NCBI RefSeq assembly: GCF_023614235.1
Contig: NZ_CP094264.1
Location: forward strand, 1,984,001 to 2,048,000
Direction of reading: 5' to 3'
DNA: 64,000 nt
DNA from: Streptomyces sp. MRC013
Lineage (GTDB): Bacteria > Actinomycetota > Actinomycetes > Streptomycetales > Streptomycetaceae
In this document: piece after piece, positions 49,955 through 62,776 of the stretch
How the letters are laid out: the number at the start of each line of letters is the position of its first letter
Position numbering within the stretch: position 1 is the first letter of the stretch
Position numbers and translations under genes: made by a program
Notes under the pieces: model-generated
Told to the model about the DNA's origin: nothing
The model's input: only the letters and a program-made list of their open reading frames with translations
Database searches by the model: none

Positions 49955-51561
49955 TTGGCCGCCTCCACATCGGGCCGGGGGTCCTTCTGCTGTACGTCGG
50001 ACATGGTGTGCCGCACCGCCGGGTTGACGATGTCGGTGAGCGGCTTCGGGTAGACGCCGAGGAACAGGAGGAGCGCGATCAGCGGCGCGATCACGGCCAG
50101 CTCGCGCGGCCGCAGGTCGGGCATGGCCCGGACCTCCTCCTTCACCGGGCCGGTCATCGTCCGCTGGTACAGCACCAGCGTGTAGAGCGCGGCCAGGACG
50201 ATGCCGGTGGTGGCGACGACGCCGGCGACCGGGTACCGGGCGAAGGTGCCGGCCAGGACCAGGAACTCGCTGACGAACGGCGCGAGCCCGGGCAGCGACA
50301 GCGTGGCCAGGCCGCCGACGAGGAAGGTGCCCGCCAGGACCGGGGCGACCTTCTGCACACCGCCGTAGTCCGCGATGAGGCGCGAGCCGCGCCGGGAGAT
50401 CAGGAACCCGGCGACCAGCATCAGCGCGGCCGTCGAGATGCCGTGGTTGACCATGTAGAGCGTGGCGCCGCTCTGGCCCTGGCTGGTCATCGCGAAGATG
50501 CCGAGGACGATGAAGCCGAAGTGGGAGATCGACGCGTAGGCGATCAGCCGCTTGACGTCCCGCTGGCCGACCGCGAGCAGCGCCCCGTAGACGATGCTGA
50601 CCAGGGCCAGGACGATGATCACGGGCGTGGCCCACTTCGACGCCTCGGGGAACAGGCCGAGGCAGAAGCGGAGCATCGCGAAGGTGCCGACCTTGTCGAC
50701 GACGGCCGTGATGAGCACCGCGACGGGCGCCGTGGACTCCCCCATCGCGTTGGGCAGCCAGGTGTGCAGCGGCCACAGCGGGGCCTTGACGGCGAACGCG
50801 AGGAAGAAGCCGAGGAACAGCAGCCGCTCGGTGCCGGTCGCCATGTCCAGCTCACCGCTCGCGCGGGCGGCGACGATGTCGGGGAGCGAGAAGTTCCCCG
50901 CGGCGACGTACAGCCCGATCACGGCGGCGAGCATGATGAGCCCGCCGGCCAGGTTGTAGAGGAGGAACTTCACCGCGGCGTACGACCGCTGGGCGGCCGC
51001 CCTGTCGTCGCCGCCCGCGTGGGCGCGGTCCCCGAAGCCGCCGATGAGGAAGTACATCGGGACGAGCATGGCCTCGAAGAGGATGTAGAAGAGGAAGACG
51101 TCGGTGGCCTCGAAGGAGAGGACCACCATCGCCTCGACCATGAGGATCAGGGCGAAGAAGCCCTGTGTGGGCCGCCACCGCCCGTCCACGCGGTCATCGG
51201 GGTGTCCCCTGCCCGAAGGGCGTGGGGAAGCGTCGGCGTCGTGCCACCCGGCGAGGATCACGAACGGCACCAGCAGGGCGGTGAGCGCGAGCAGCGCCGC
51301 GCCGATGCCGTCCACGCCGAGTTCGTACCGCACGCCGAAGTCCTCGATCCAGGCGTGCGACTCGGTGAGCTGGTAGCGGTCGCCGGCCGGGTCGAAGCGG
51401 ACCAGGACGGCCGCGGCGAGGGCGAGCGTGCCGAGCGAGAACAGCAGGGCGGTCCACTTGGCGGCGGTGCGCCGTGCGGCGGGCACGGCGGCCGTGACGA
51501 CGGCGCCGATCGCCGGGAGCGCCGCCGTGGCGGTCAGGAGGGGGAAGGACATCGCGGTCAC
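49951..51561 (-). CDS. nuoM: NADH-quinone oxidoreductase subunit M
   Basis: Antiporter-like subunit; 536 residues if started at the GTG at 51561, which overlaps the nuoL stop (GTGA), or 533 from the ATG at 51552 ([16 protein letters not shown]). Channel residues: Glu in [18 protein letters not shown] and Lys in [18 protein letters not shown]. The [17 protein letters not shown] helix is intact. Between GWHDAD and RWRPTQGFF there is a hydrophilic insert of about 16 residues encoded partly by a small palindrome (51206-51227). Confidence 0.95.
   Translation of the reverse strand: MTAMSFPLLTATAALPAIGAVVTAAVPAARRTAAKWTALLFSLGTLALAAAVLVRFDPAGDRYQLTESHAWIEDFGVRYELGVDGIGAALLALTALLVPFVILAGWHDADASPRPSGRGHPDDRVDGRWRPTQGFFALILMVEAMVVLSFEATDVFLFYILFEAMLVPMYFLIGGFGDRAHAGGDDRAAAQRSYAAVKFLLYNLAGGLIMLAAVIGLYVAAGNFSLPDIVAARASGELDMATGTERLLFLGFFLAFAVKAPLWPLHTWLPNAMGESTAPVAVLITAVVDKVGTFAMLRFCLGLFPEASKWATPVIIVLALVSIVYGALLAVGQRDVKRLIAYASISHFGFIVLGIFAMTSQGQSGATLYMVNHGISTAALMLVAGFLISRRGSRLIADYGGVQKVAPVLAGTFLVGGLATLSLPGLAPFVSEFLVLAGTFARYPVAGVVATTGIVLAALYTLVLYQRTMTGPVKEEVRAMPDLRPRELAVIAPLIALLLFLGVYPKPLTDIVNPAVRHTMSDVQQKDPRPDVEAAK
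51206..51227. repeat. Palindromic insert inside nuoM
   Basis: Imperfect inverted repeat with arms cccctgccc and gggcgtgggg around gaa. It lies in the variable loop of nuoM and keeps the frame. Similar small hairpins (ccc..gaaggg..ggg) are scattered in streptomycete genomes. Confidence 0.5.
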
Positions 51562-53498
51562 ACCGCCCTCATCAGCAGGGTCGCGGCGATCAGCACCGCA
51601 GCACCTCCGAACATCGAGACCGCGTAGGAGCGGGCGAAGCCGTTCTGCAGTTTGCGCATCCGGGCGGAGAGGCCGCCCATCGCCGCCGCCGTGCCGTTGA
51701 CGACGCCGTCGACGAGGGAGTGGTCGACGTAGACCAGCGAGCGGGTGAGGTGTTCGCCGCCGCGCACCAGGACCACGTGGTTGAAGTCGTCCTGGAGCAG
51801 GTCGCGGCGGGCCGCCCGGGTGAGCAGCGAGCCGCGCGGCGCGACCGCGGGCACGGGCCTGCGGCCGTACTGGGCGTACGCGATGCCGGCGCCGGTCAGC
51901 AGGACGACGACCGTCGCCGCGGTGACGACGCCCGCGCCCACCGGCGGGTGGCCGTGCTCGAAGTCGGTGACGGGCTCCAGCCAGTTGACGAAGGCGCTGT
52001 TCAGGGAGAACAGGCCGCCCGCGAAGACCGACCCGAAGGCCAGCAGGATCATCGGGACCGTCATGGACCTCGGCGACTCGTGCGGGTGCGGCATCGCGCC
52101 GGGCGCCGCCTCCGCGCCGGGCTCCACGTCCGCCGTCCGCTCCGGGTCCGGGGCGGGCCGCCAGCGCTTCTCGCCGAAGAACGTCATGATCATCACCCGG
52201 GTCATGTAGTACGCGGTGAGCCCGGCGCCGAGCAGGGTGACCGCGCCGAGGATCCAGCCCTCGGTGCCGCCCTTGGCGAACGCCGCCTCGATGATCCGGT
52301 CCTTGGACCAGAAGCCCGACAGGCCGGGGAAGCCGATGATCGCCAGGTAGCCGAGGCCGAACGTGGCGAAGGTGATCGGCATGTGCTTGCGCAGTCCGCC
52401 GTACCGGCGCATGTCGACCTCGTCGTTCATGCCGTGCATGACCGACCCGGCGCCGAGGAACAGTCCGGCCTTGAAGAAGCCGTGGGTCACCAGGTGCATG
52501 ATCGCGAAGGCGTAGCCGACCGGCCCGAGGCCGGCGGCGAGGATCATGTAGCCGATCTGGGACATCGTCGAACCGGCGAGGGCCTTCTTGATGTCGTCCT
52601 TCGCGCAACCGACGACCGCACCGAAGAGCAGCGTCACCGCGCCGACCACCACGACGGCGAGCTGCGCGTCCGGCGCCGCGTTGAAGACCGCGCCGGAGCG
52701 GGTGATCAGGTACACGCCCGCCGTCACCATCGTCGCCGCGTGGATGAGCGCCGACACCGGGGTGGGGCCCTCCATCGCGTCGCCGAGCCAGGACTGCAGC
52801 GGCACCTGCGCGGACTTGCCGCACGCGGCGAGCAGCAGCATCAGCCCGATCGCCGTCAGCACGCCCTCGGAGGCCCCGCCGGCCGAGGCGAGCACCGGCC
52901 CGAAGGCGAACGTCCCGAACGTGGTGAACATCAGCATGATCGCCACGGACAGGCCGATGTCGCCCACGCGGTTGACCAGGAACGCCTTCTTCGCGGCCGT
53001 CGCCGCGCTCGGCTTGTGCTGCCAGAAGCCGATCAGCAGGTACGAGGCGAGGCCCACGCCCTCCCAGCCGAAGTACAGCAGCAGGTAGTTGTCGGCGAGG
53101 ACGAGCAGCAGCATCGCCGCGAGGAAGAGGTTCAGGTAGCCGAAGAAGCGGCGGCGGCGCTCGTCGTGCTCCATGTACCCGATGGAGTAGACGTGGATGA
53201 GCGTGCCGACGCCGGTGATGAGCAGGACGAACGTCATCGACAGCTGGTCCAGCTGGAAGGCGACGTCCGCCTGGAAGCCCTCGACCGGCACCCAGCTGAA
53301 CAGCCGCTGGTGCAGGGCGCGGTCCTCGGCGCCCCTGCCCAGCATGTCGGCGAAGAGCACCGCGCCGACGACGAAGGAGGCGGCGGCCAGCAGGGTGCCG
53401 AGCCAGTGCCCGGCCCCGTCCAGGCGCCGGCCGCCGCACAGCAGGACGGCCGCTCCGAGCAGGGGCGCCGCGACGAGCAGCGCGATCAGGTTCTCCAC
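51558..53498 (-). CDS. nuoL: NADH-quinone oxidoreductase subunit L
   Basis: Distal antiporter-like subunit with the lateral helix. 646 residues from GTG at 53498 ([20 protein letters not shown]). Functional residues: Glu in [18 protein letters not shown], Lys in [19 protein letters not shown] and His in [34 protein letters not shown] holds the central Lys/His region. The lateral helix and last span lie after about residue 560 ([17 protein letters not shown]). It begins 14 bases after nuoK. Confidence 0.96.
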   Translation of the reverse strand: MENLIALLVAAPLLGAAVLLCGGRRLDGAGHWLGTLLAAASFVVGAVLFADMLGRGAEDRALHQRLFSWVPVEGFQADVAFQLDQLSMTFVLLITGVGTLIHVYSIGYMEHDERRRRFFGYLNLFLAAMLLLVLADNYLLLYFGWEGVGLASYLLIGFWQHKPSAATAAKKAFLVNRVGDIGLSVAIMLMFTTFGTFAFGPVLASAGGASEGVLTAIGLMLLLAACGKSAQVPLQSWLGDAMEGPTPVSALIHAATMVTAGVYLITRSGAVFNAAPDAQLAVVVVGAVTLLFGAVVGCAKDDIKKALAGSTMSQIGYMILAAGLGPVGYAFAIMHLVTHGFFKAGLFLGAGSVMHGMNDEVDMRRYGGLRKHMPITFATFGLGYLAIIGFPGLSGFWSKDRIIEAAFAKGGTEGWILGAVTLLGAGLTAYYMTRVMIMTFFGEKRWRPAPDPERTADVEPGAEAAPGAMPHPHESPRSMTVPMILLAFGSVFAGGLFSLNSAFVNWLEPVTDFEHGHPPVGAGVVTAATVVVLLTGAGIAYAQYGRRPVPAVAPRGSLLTRAARRDLLQDDFNHVVLVRGGEHLTRSLVYVDHSLVDGVVNGTAAAMGGLSARMRKLQNGFARSYAVSMFGGAAVLIAATLLMRAV

Positions 53499-53512
53499 GA
53501 TTCAGCGACCCC

Positions 53513-53812
53513 TCACAACTTCATCAGGCTGGCGTCGTCGACCGAGGCCGAGTGGCGGGCACGGAACAGGGACACGATGATCGCGAGACCGACCACGACC
53601 TCCGCGGCGGCGACGACCATCGTGAAGAAGGCGATGACCTGGCCGTCCAGGTTGCCGTGCATGCGGGAGAAGGCGACCAGCGCCAGGTTGCAGGCGTTGA
53701 GCATCAGCTCCACGCACATGAACAAGACGATCGCGTTGCGCCTGATCAGGACCCCGGCCGCGCCGATGGTGAACAACAGGGCGGCGAGATACAGGTAGTT
53801 GACGGGATTCAC
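53513..53812 (-). CDS. nuoK: NADH-quinone oxidoreductase subunit K
   Basis: Three-span subunit; 99 residues from GTG at 53812 ([20 protein letters not shown]). Both conserved membrane Glu are present: [18 protein letters not shown] and [17 protein letters not shown]. Standard length, without the tail seen in its second-cluster paralogue. Overlaps the nuoJ stop by four bases. Confidence 0.96.
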   Translation of the reverse strand: MNPVNYLYLAALLFTIGAAGVLIRRNAIVLFMCVELMLNACNLALVAFSRMHGNLDGQVIAFFTMVVAAAEVVVGLAIIVSLFRARHSASVDDASLMKL

Positions 53813-54636
53813 TTGGCCGCCTCCTCTCCGTCCCGCCGGCGGCCCAGCCGCTCCTCGGCGCGCTGCTCCAGCGCCCGCAGGTCCTCCAGCGCCCGCGCCG
53901 ACACGTCGCGGACCTGTCCGCGCGCCCGCAGCGTGCGGTTCACGGTCAGCTCGGACGGGGTGCCGTCCGGCAGCAGGCCGGGGACGTCCACGGCGTTGTG
54001 CCGGGCGTACACGCCGGGCGCCGGCAGCGGCGGGACCTGGGTGCCCTCGCGGACCCGCTGCTCCGCCAGCTCCCGCTGGGTGCGGGCCCGCTCGGTGCGC
54101 TCCCGGTGCGTCAGCACCATCGCGCCGACGGTGGCCGTGATGAGCAGCGCGCCCGTGATCTCGAAGGCGAAGACGTACCTGGTGAACAGCAGCTCCGCCA
54201 GGCCCTCGACGTTCCCCCCGGCGTTCGCCGTGCCGAGGCCTTCGAACGTGTCCAGCGAGGCCCGGCCGATGCCGGCGATCAGCAGGGTGCCGAAGCCGAG
54301 CCCGCACAGCAGGGCCAGCCAGCGCTGCCCCCTGATGGTCTCCTTCAGCGAGTCGGCGGCGGTCACGCCGACGAGCATCACCACGAAGAGGAACAGCATC
54401 ATGATCGCGCCCGTGTAGACGACGACCTGCACGACACCGAGGAAGTACGCGCCGTTGGCGAGGTAGAAGACGGCCAGCACGACCATCGTCCCGGCCAGGC
54501 ACAGCGCGCTGTGGACGGCCTTGCGCATCAGTACGGTGCACAGCGCGCCGATCACCGCGACCGTGCCGAGCACCCAGAACTGCACGGCCTCCCCGGTCGA
54601 GGTGGTGTACGCGGCGGCCAGCGTGTTCGCGCTCAT
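53809..54636 (-). CDS. nuoJ: NADH-quinone oxidoreductase subunit J
   Basis: Five-span subunit; 275 residues from ATG at 54636 ([20 protein letters not shown]). Core [20 protein letters not shown] and [20 protein letters not shown], the latter the pi-bulge helix involved in coupling. After the last span ([20 protein letters not shown]) it has a charged cytoplasmic tail of about 90 residues ([19 protein letters not shown]), likely helical. Overlaps the nuoI stop (ATGA). Confidence 0.95.
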   Translation of the reverse strand: MSANTLAAAYTTSTGEAVQFWVLGTVAVIGALCTVLMRKAVHSALCLAGTMVVLAVFYLANGAYFLGVVQVVVYTGAIMMLFLFVVMLVGVTAADSLKETIRGQRWLALLCGLGFGTLLIAGIGRASLDTFEGLGTANAGGNVEGLAELLFTRYVFAFEITGALLITATVGAMVLTHRERTERARTQRELAEQRVREGTQVPPLPAPGVYARHNAVDVPGLLPDGTPSELTVNRTLRARGQVRDVSARALEDLRALEQRAEERLGRRRDGEEAAK

Positions 54637-55217
54637 GCCCCGACCACCCTCCCGGACGCGGGCTCGTTCCCGCCGAAGTCCGAGGCGGCCTCCTGCGGGG
54701 GCTGCTCGCCCCTGCTGACGGCGACCTGGCGGACCGTGCCGGGCGCGGCCTCGTGGATCAAGCCCCGGTAGTAGTCCTGCTCGTCCATCCCGGGGTGGAT
54801 GGCGTGGGGCGTGTCGACCATGCCCTCCCGCAGGCCCGCCAGGAGCTGCTCCTTGGTGTAGATGAGGTTCTCGCGGGAGCCGTCGGCGAGCTCGAACTCG
54901 TTCGTCATCGTCAGCGCCCGCGTCGGGCACGCCTCGACGCACAGCCCGCACAGGATGCAGCGGGCGTAGTTGATCTGGTAGACGCGGCCGTACCGCTCGC
55001 CGGGCGAGTAGCGCTCCTCGTCGGTGTTGTCCGCGCCCTCCACGTAGATGGCGTCGGCGGGGCACGCCCAGGCGCACAGTTCGCAGCCGACGCACTTCTC
55101 CAGCCCGTCGGGGTGGCGGTTGAGCTGGTGCCTGCCGTGGAAGCGGGGCGCCGTCGTCTTCCGCTGCTCCGGGTACTGCTCCGTCAGCCGCTTCCTGAAC
55201 ATGGCCCTGAAGGTCAC
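54633..55217 (-). CDS. nuoI: NADH-quinone oxidoreductase subunit I (5' end probably shifted)
   Basis: Two 4Fe-4S ferredoxin-like subunit: [17 protein letters not shown] and [16 protein letters not shown]. From the GTG at 55217 it is 194 residues ([20 protein letters not shown]). However, the frame just upstream encodes SQNPLAGFG, which continues the conserved QNPxAGFGVTF start of streptomycete NuoI, but has no start codon before the nuoH TGA. A GTG at 55285, overlapping the nuoH stop by 11 bases, would give VSTESSRG and then join this if one G were added to the run of five at 55262-55266. So the true start is probably 55285. Confidence 0.9.
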   Translation of the reverse strand: MTFRAMFRKRLTEQYPEQRKTTAPRFHGRHQLNRHPDGLEKCVGCELCAWACPADAIYVEGADNTDEERYSPGERYGRVYQINYARCILCGLCVEACPTRALTMTNEFELADGSRENLIYTKEQLLAGLREGMVDTPHAIHPGMDEQDYYRGLIHEAAPGTVRQVAVSRGEQPPQEAASDFGGNEPASGRVVGA

Positions 55218-55274
55218 GCCGAAGCCGGCCAGCGGGTTCTGGGAGGGGACCCGTGGGGTCTCCCCCGGGACGAC

Positions 55275-56643
55275 TCAGTGGACACCGTCCGTCTCCTTTC
55301 CGTCACTCGCGGTCTCCGCGGGGCCGCTGGCTACCAGCTCGCGCTCACCGCGCGGCCGTCGTCTCGGCACCGGCGGCAGGGTCTGCCCGGGCAGCGGCGG
55401 TACCGGGAACCCGCCGGCCGTCGGGTCGAACTCGCCGGTCGCGGAGGTCTCCTCGGGCTCCTCCCCGGCCTTGGCCCTCCGGTCGCGGAACATGTCGGCG
55501 ACGAAGGACAGCAGCAGCACCCCCAGCACCGCGGCGGCGACGTACAGCACGATCGACTGGAACTCGACGTTCTCGTTGCGCAGGGCGCGCACGGTCGCGA
55601 CGAGCATCAGCCACACGACCGAGACGGGGATGAGGACCTTCCAGCCGAGCTTCATCAGCTGGTCGTAGCGGACGCGGGGCAGCGTGCCGCGCAGCCAGAC
55701 GAAGAGGAACAGCAGCAGCACGACCTTGGCGACGAACCAGAGCATCGGCCACCAGCCGTGGTTGGCGCCCTCCCAGAACGCCGAGACCGGGTACGGGGCG
55801 CGCCAGCCGCCCAGGAAGAGGGTGACCGAGACGACCGAGACGGTGACCATGTTGATGTACTCGGCCAGCATGAACATCGCGAACTTGATGGAGCTGTACT
55901 CGGTGTTGAAGCCGCCGACCAGGTCGCCCTCGGACTCCGGCATGTCGAACGGCGCCCGGTTGGTCTCGCCGACCATCGTCACCATGTAGATCAGGAACGA
56001 CACCGGCAGCAGCACCACGAACCAGCGGTCCGCCTGCGCCTCCACGATCGCCGAGGTCGACATGGACCCGGAGTAGAGGAAGACGGAGGCGAAGGCCGCG
56101 CCCATCGCGATCTCGTACGAGATCATCTGCGCGCACGCGCGGAGCCCGCCGAGCAGCGGGTACGTCGAGCCCGACGACCAGCCGGCGAGGACGATGCCGT
56201 AGATGCCGACGGAGGCGACCGCGAGGATGTACAGCATCGCGATCGGCAGGTCGGTCAGCTGCATCGTGGTCCGGTGGCCGAGGATCGAGACCTCGTTGCC
56301 CGCCGGGCCGAAGGGGATCACCGCGATCGCCATGAACGCGGGGGGCGGCGGCGACGATCGGGGCGAGGACGTAGACGACCCTGTCCGCCCGCTTGACGAC
56401 GACGTCCTCCTTCAGCATCAGCTTGACGCCGTCCGCGAGGGATTGCAGGAGGCCCCAGGGGCCGTGCCGGTTGGGGCCGATGCGCAGCTGCATCCACGCG
56501 ACGACCTTGCGCTCCATCACGATGGAGACGAGCACGGTGAGCATGAGGAAGGCGAAGCAGAAGACCGCCTTGAGCAGCACGAGCCACCAGGGGTCCCGGC
56601 CGAACACGGAGAGGTCCTCGGCCGCGAGGAGGGCCGGGTTCAT
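55275..56643 (-). CDS. nuoH: NADH-quinone oxidoreductase subunit H, carries a one-base frameshift as given
   Basis: Quinone-binding membrane subunit. Starts at ATG 56643 ([20 protein letters not shown]). Conserved loop [21 protein letters not shown] is followed by a shift: the run of six G at 56340-56345 should be five, giving [19 protein letters not shown]. The corrected protein is 455 residues. Downstream features are intact: [20 protein letters not shown] and [19 protein letters not shown], then a polar tail. It overlaps the nuoG stop (ATGA) and ends where nuoI begins. The shift is probably a sequence error. Confidence 0.94.
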
Positions 56644-59164
56644 GCGCGCACCTCCGACGGGTCCGTCGAGTCGGGTGAGTGGGGGGCGTCCGGCGCGGCC
56701 GGGGAGCCGGCGGCCGGGGCGAGGCGGACCAGGCGGCCGGGGACGGTGCCCAGGTCGGACAGGGCGCCGCCGCCGGTCGAGCGGAGCGGCAGCCACACGA
56801 CCCGGTCCGGCATGTCCGTCACCCGCAGCGGCAGCTCCACGGACCCGGCCGGACCGGTCACCCGGAGCAGGCCGCCGTCCTCGACGCCGGTCTCCGCGGC
56901 GGTGGCGGGCGACAGGCGGGCGAGCGCGGCGTGCCGGGTGCCGGCGAGCGCCTCGTCGCCCTCCTGGAGGCGGCCCAGGTCCAGCAGCATCCGGTGGCCG
57001 GCCAGGACGGCCTCGCCCTCGCCGGCGCGGGGCAGCGGCAGCCGGGTCCCGTCGGGGTCGTCGGCCCGTTCGCCGTCCCACGCGCCGAGCCGGTCCATCT
57101 CGCGCCGCACGGTCCGCACGTCCGGCAGGCCGAAGTGCACGTCCATGGCGTCCGCGAGCATGTGCAGCACGCGCGCGTCGGACGGCGGCAGCGCGCTCGT
57201 CATGTGCTGCGGCCTCAGTGCCGCCTCGAACATCCTGGCCCGCCCCTCCCAGTTGAGGAACGTGCCGGCCTTCTCGGCGACCGCCGCGACCGGGAGGACC
57301 ACGTCGGCCCGCTCGGTGACCTCGCCGGGCCGCAGCTCCAGGGACACGACGAACGCCGCGTCGAGCGCCTCGCGGGCGCGCGCCGGGTCCGGCAGGTCCG
57401 CCACGTCGACGCCGCCGACGAGCAGCGCGGCCAGCTCGCCGGTCGCGGCGGCCTCCACCATCCGGCCGGTGTCGCGGCCGTGGCGGTGCGGCAGCTCCCG
57501 CACGCCCCAGGCCGTCGCGACCTCCTCGCGGGCGCGCGGGTCGGTGGCGGGGCGGCCGCCGGGCAGCAGCGACGGGAGGGCGCCCGCCCAGACCGCGCCC
57601 GGCTCGCCGGCCCTGCGCGGGATCCACACGAGGCGGGCCCCGGTCGCGGTGGCGGCCCGTACGGCGGCGGTCAGCGCGCCGGGGACGCCCGCGAGGCGCT
57701 CGCCGACGACGATGACGGCGCCCTCCGCGCGCAGGGCCTGTGCGGCGGCGGCGCCCGGTCCGTCGAGGTCGGTCCCGGCGGCGAGGGCGTCCAGCCACTC
57801 GGTCTCCGTGCCGGGCGCGGCGGGCAGCAGCGTGCCGCCCGCCTTCTCCAGGCCGCGGGTGGCGTACGGGGCGACGGCGTAGGTGCGCTGTCCGTGCCCG
57901 CGCCACGCCTTGCGCAGCCGCAGGAAGACGCCGGGTGCCTCCTCCTCGGCCTCCAGGCCGGCGAGGAGCACGGCGGGCGCCTTCTCCAGCGCGCCGTACG
58001 TGACGCCCCCGCCGTCGAGGTCCCGGCCGCGGCCGGCGACCCGGGCGGCCAGGAAGTCGGCCTCCTCGGCGCTGTGCGGGCGCGCGCGGAAGTCGACGTC
58101 GTTCGTGCCGAGGGCCACGCGCGCGAACTTGGCGTACGCGTAGGCGTCCTCCACCGTGAGCCGCCCGCCGGCCAGGACGCCGGTGCGGCCCCGGACCAGG
58201 CCGCGCGCCGCGGCCCGGAGCGCCTCGGGCCACGGCGCGGGCCGCAGGACGCCGTCGTCACCGCGCACCAGCGGGGTGGTGAGGCGGTCGCGGGCCTGCG
58301 CGTACCGGAACGCGAAGCGTCCCTTGTCGCACAGCCACTCCTCGTTGACCTCCGGGTCGTCGGCGGCGAGCCGCCGCATCACCTTGCCGCGCCGGTGGTC
58401 GGTGCGGGTGGCGCAGCCCCCGGCGCAGTGCTCGCACACGGAGGGGCTGGAGACCAGGTCGAAGGGGCGGGAGCGGAACCGGTACGCCGCGGAGGTGAGC
58501 GCGCCGACCGGGCAGATCTGGATGGTGTTGCCGGAGAAGTACGACTCGAACGGGTCGCCCTCGCCGGTGCCGACCTGCTGGAGGGCGCCCCGCTCGACCA
58601 GCTCGATCATCGGGTCGCCGGCGATCTGCTGGGAGAAGCGGGTGCAGCGGGCGCACAGCACGCACCGCTCGCGGTCGAGGAGGACCTGGGTGGAGAGGGG
58701 GACGGGCTTCTCGTAGGTGCGCTTGCGGCCCTCGAAGCGGGACTCGGCCCGTCCGTGCGAGACGGCCTGGTTCTGCAGGGGGCACTCGCCGCCCTTGTCG
58801 CAGACCGGGCAGTCCAGGGGGTGGTTGATGAGCAGCAGCTCCATCACCCCGACCTGGGCCTTCTCGGCGACCGGCGAGGTGAGCTGGGTCCTCACCACCA
58901 TGCCGTCGGTGCAGGTGATCGTGCAGGAGGCCATGGGCTTGCGCTGGCCCTCGACCTCGACGATGCACTGGCGGCAGGCGCCGGCCGGGTCGAGGAGGGG
59001 GTGGTCGCAGAACCGCGGGATCTCGACGCCGATCCGCTCGGCGGCCCGGATGACCAGCGTCCCCTTGGGGACGGACACCTCGATGCCGTCGATGGTCAGC
59101 GTGACCAGGTCCTCCGGCGGCACCGGGGCGGCCCCGCCGCCGGCGGGGTTCGATGCCATGACGG

Positions 59165-59168
<4 letters not shown>
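56640..59168 (-). CDS. nuoG: NADH-quinone oxidoreductase subunit G
   Basis: Large iron-sulfur subunit of the NADH-input arm. 842 residues from ATG at 59168, overlapping the nuoF stop. N-terminal 2Fe-2S ferredoxin domain ([16 protein letters not shown]), then the His/Cys cluster region ([19 protein letters not shown]), two 4Fe-4S sets ([14 protein letters not shown] with ICPVGAL) and [15 protein letters not shown] leading into the molybdopterin-oxidoreductase-like domain. From about residue 300 the sequence is the degenerate molybdopterin fold, Ala/Gly/Arg-rich, ending in a Pro/Ser/Asp tail. Confidence 0.95.
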
Positions 59169-60510
<1,342 letters not shown>

Positions 60511-60514
<4 letters not shown>

Positions 60515-61389
60515 CCCTTCCCCTCCTCACCGACCGGGCCCGCCGGGTGGTCCGGGTCGGACGCGGAGGTCTGTTGCGGTGCGTCGTGCGAACTGGGGTG
60601 GCCGGGTGCCGGGTCGGGGCCGCGGCCGGTCGCCGGGGCGGGGCCGCGGCGGTCCCCGTCGGCCGTCCGGCCGCGCGGGTGGACGACGCGGGGCGGTACG
60701 GCCTCGCCCTTGGCGAGCTTCAGCCCGACGAGGGAGGCCGGTCCCGCGCCGCCGCCCGCCTCGACCGCGCCCGGCCTGGGGTCGGGGAAGCCGGCGAGGA
60801 TGCGGGCGGTCTCCTTGAACGTGCACAGGGGCGCGCCGCGGGTCGGGGTGACGGGCCGGCCGGCGCGCAGGTCGTCGACGAGGCGCCTGGCGCTCCGGGG
60901 CGTCTGGTTGTCGAAGAACTCCCAGTTGACCATCACGACGGGCGCGAAGTCGCAGGCCGCGTTGCACTCGATGTGTTCGAGGGTGACCTTGCCGTCGTCG
61001 GTGGTCTCCTGGTTACCGACGCCGAGGTGGGCCTTGAGCTCCTCGAAGATCGCGTCGCCGCCCATGACCGCGCAGAGCGTGTTGGTGCAGACGCCGACCT
61101 GGTAGTCGCCGCCCGGCCCGCGCCGGTACATCGTGTAGAAGGTGGCGACGGCGGTGACCTCGGCGGTGGTCAGCCCCAGCGTCTCGGCGCAGAAGCGCAC
61201 GCCGGTGCGGGTGACGTGGCCCTCCTCGGACTGCACCAGGTGCAGCAGCGGCAGCAGCGCGGAGCGCGCGTCCGGGTAGCGGGCGATCACCTCCCGGGCG
61301 TCCGCGTCCAGCCGGGCGCGTACGTCGGCGGGGTAGTCGGGGGCGGGGAGCTCGGGCATGCCGAGACTCGTCGCAGTCACGTCGGTCAC
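60511..61389 (-). CDS. nuoE: NADH-quinone oxidoreductase subunit E with low-complexity C-terminal tail
   Basis: Thioredoxin-like 2Fe-2S subunit (N1a). 292 residues from GTG at 61389 ([20 protein letters not shown]), overlapping the nuoD stop. Helical N-terminal part, then cluster Cys in [15 protein letters not shown] and [18 protein letters not shown]. NuoE is usually 160-240 residues; here, after [16 protein letters not shown], about 80 residues of Gly/Pro/Asp/Arg-rich sequence follow, without recognisable motif. Confidence 0.94.
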
Positions 61390-62776
61390 CGGTCGACGCC
61401 TCCCATCACGGGGTCGATGGACGCGACGGCGACGATGACGTCGGCGACCTGACCGCCTTCGCACATCGCCGCCACGGCCTGGAGGTTGGTGAAGGACGGG
61501 TCGCGGAAGTGGACCCGGTACGGCCGGGTGCCGCCGTCGGAGACGACGTGCGCGCCGAGCTCGCCCTTGGGGGACTCGACGGCGGCGTACGCCTGGCCGG
61601 GGGGACCCGGAAGCCCTCGGTGACCAGCTTGAAGTGGTGGATCAGGGCCTCCATGGAGGTGCCCATGATCTTCCTGATGTGGTCGAGGGAGTTGCCGAGG
61701 CCGTCGGGGCCGAGGGCCAGCTGGGCGGGCCAGGCGATCTTCTTGTCGGCGACCATGACCGGGCCGGGGGCGAGCCGGTCGAGGCACTGCTCGACGATGC
61801 GCAGCGACTGCCGCATCTCTTCCAGCCGGATCAGGAACCGGCCGTAGGCGTCGCAGGTGTCGGCGGTCGGCACGTCGAACTCGTACGTCTCGTAGCCGCA
61901 GTACGGCTCCGCGCGGCGCAGGTCGTGCGGGAGCCCGGTGGAGCGCAGGACGGGGCCGGTGACGCCGAGGGCCGTGCAGCCGGCGAGGTCCAGGTAGCCG
62001 ATGTCCTGCATGCGGGCCTTGAAGATGGGGTTGCCGGTGGCGAGCTTGTCGTACTCCGGCAGGTTCTTCCGCATCGTCCTGACGAACTCGCGGATCTGCT
62101 CGACGGCGCCGGGCGGCAGGTCCTGGGCGAGGCCGCCGGGGCGGACGAACGCGTGGTTCATCCGCAGGCCGGTGATCAGCTCGTACAGGTCCAGGATCAT
62201 CTCGCGGTCCCGGAACCCGTAGATCATGATCGTGGTGGCGCCGAGCTCCATGCCGCCGGTGGCGATGCACACCAGGTGCGAGGAGAGCCGGTTGAGCTCC
62301 ATCAGCAGGACGCGGATGACGGTGGCCCGGTCGGGGATCTGGTCCTCGATGCCGAGGAGCCTCTCCACGCCGAGGCAGTACGCCGTCTCGTTGAAGAACG
62401 GCGTCAGGTAGTCCATGCGCGTGACGAAGGTGGTGCCCTGCGTCCAGTTCCGGTATTCGAGGTTCTTCTCGATGCCGGTGTGGAGGTAGCCGATGCCGCA
62501 GCGGGCCTCGGTGACGGTCTCGCCGTCGATCTCCAGGATGAGCCGGAGCACGCCGTGGGTGGAGGGGTGCTGGGGGCCCATGTTGACGACGATCCGCTCG
62601 TCGTCGGCCTTCGCCGCGGACCGGACGACCTCGTCCCAGTCGCCGCCGGTGACGGTGTAGACGGTGCCCTCGGTGGTCTCGCGGGGCTCGGCCTCAGGGG
62701 CGCCGGGGAGGGGCGTCCCCGAGGGACCCGACGGGGGGCGGTGGCCGGGGGACGGGTGGGTGTTGGGGGTGGTCAC
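61386..62776 (-). CDS. nuoD: NADH-quinone oxidoreductase subunit D, carries a one-base frameshift as given
   Basis: 49-kDa subunit forming the quinone pocket with NuoB. Starts at GTG 62776 ([20 protein letters not shown]), with a Pro/Gly-rich leader of about 50 residues before [20 protein letters not shown]. Conserved segments: [39 protein letters not shown] and [12 protein letters not shown]. After LVTEGFRVP the frame shifts at a run of six G (61599-61604) where seven are expected. With one base added it reads [20 protein letters not shown] and ends MGGVDR; corrected length 463 residues. Likely a sequence error. Confidence 0.94.
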
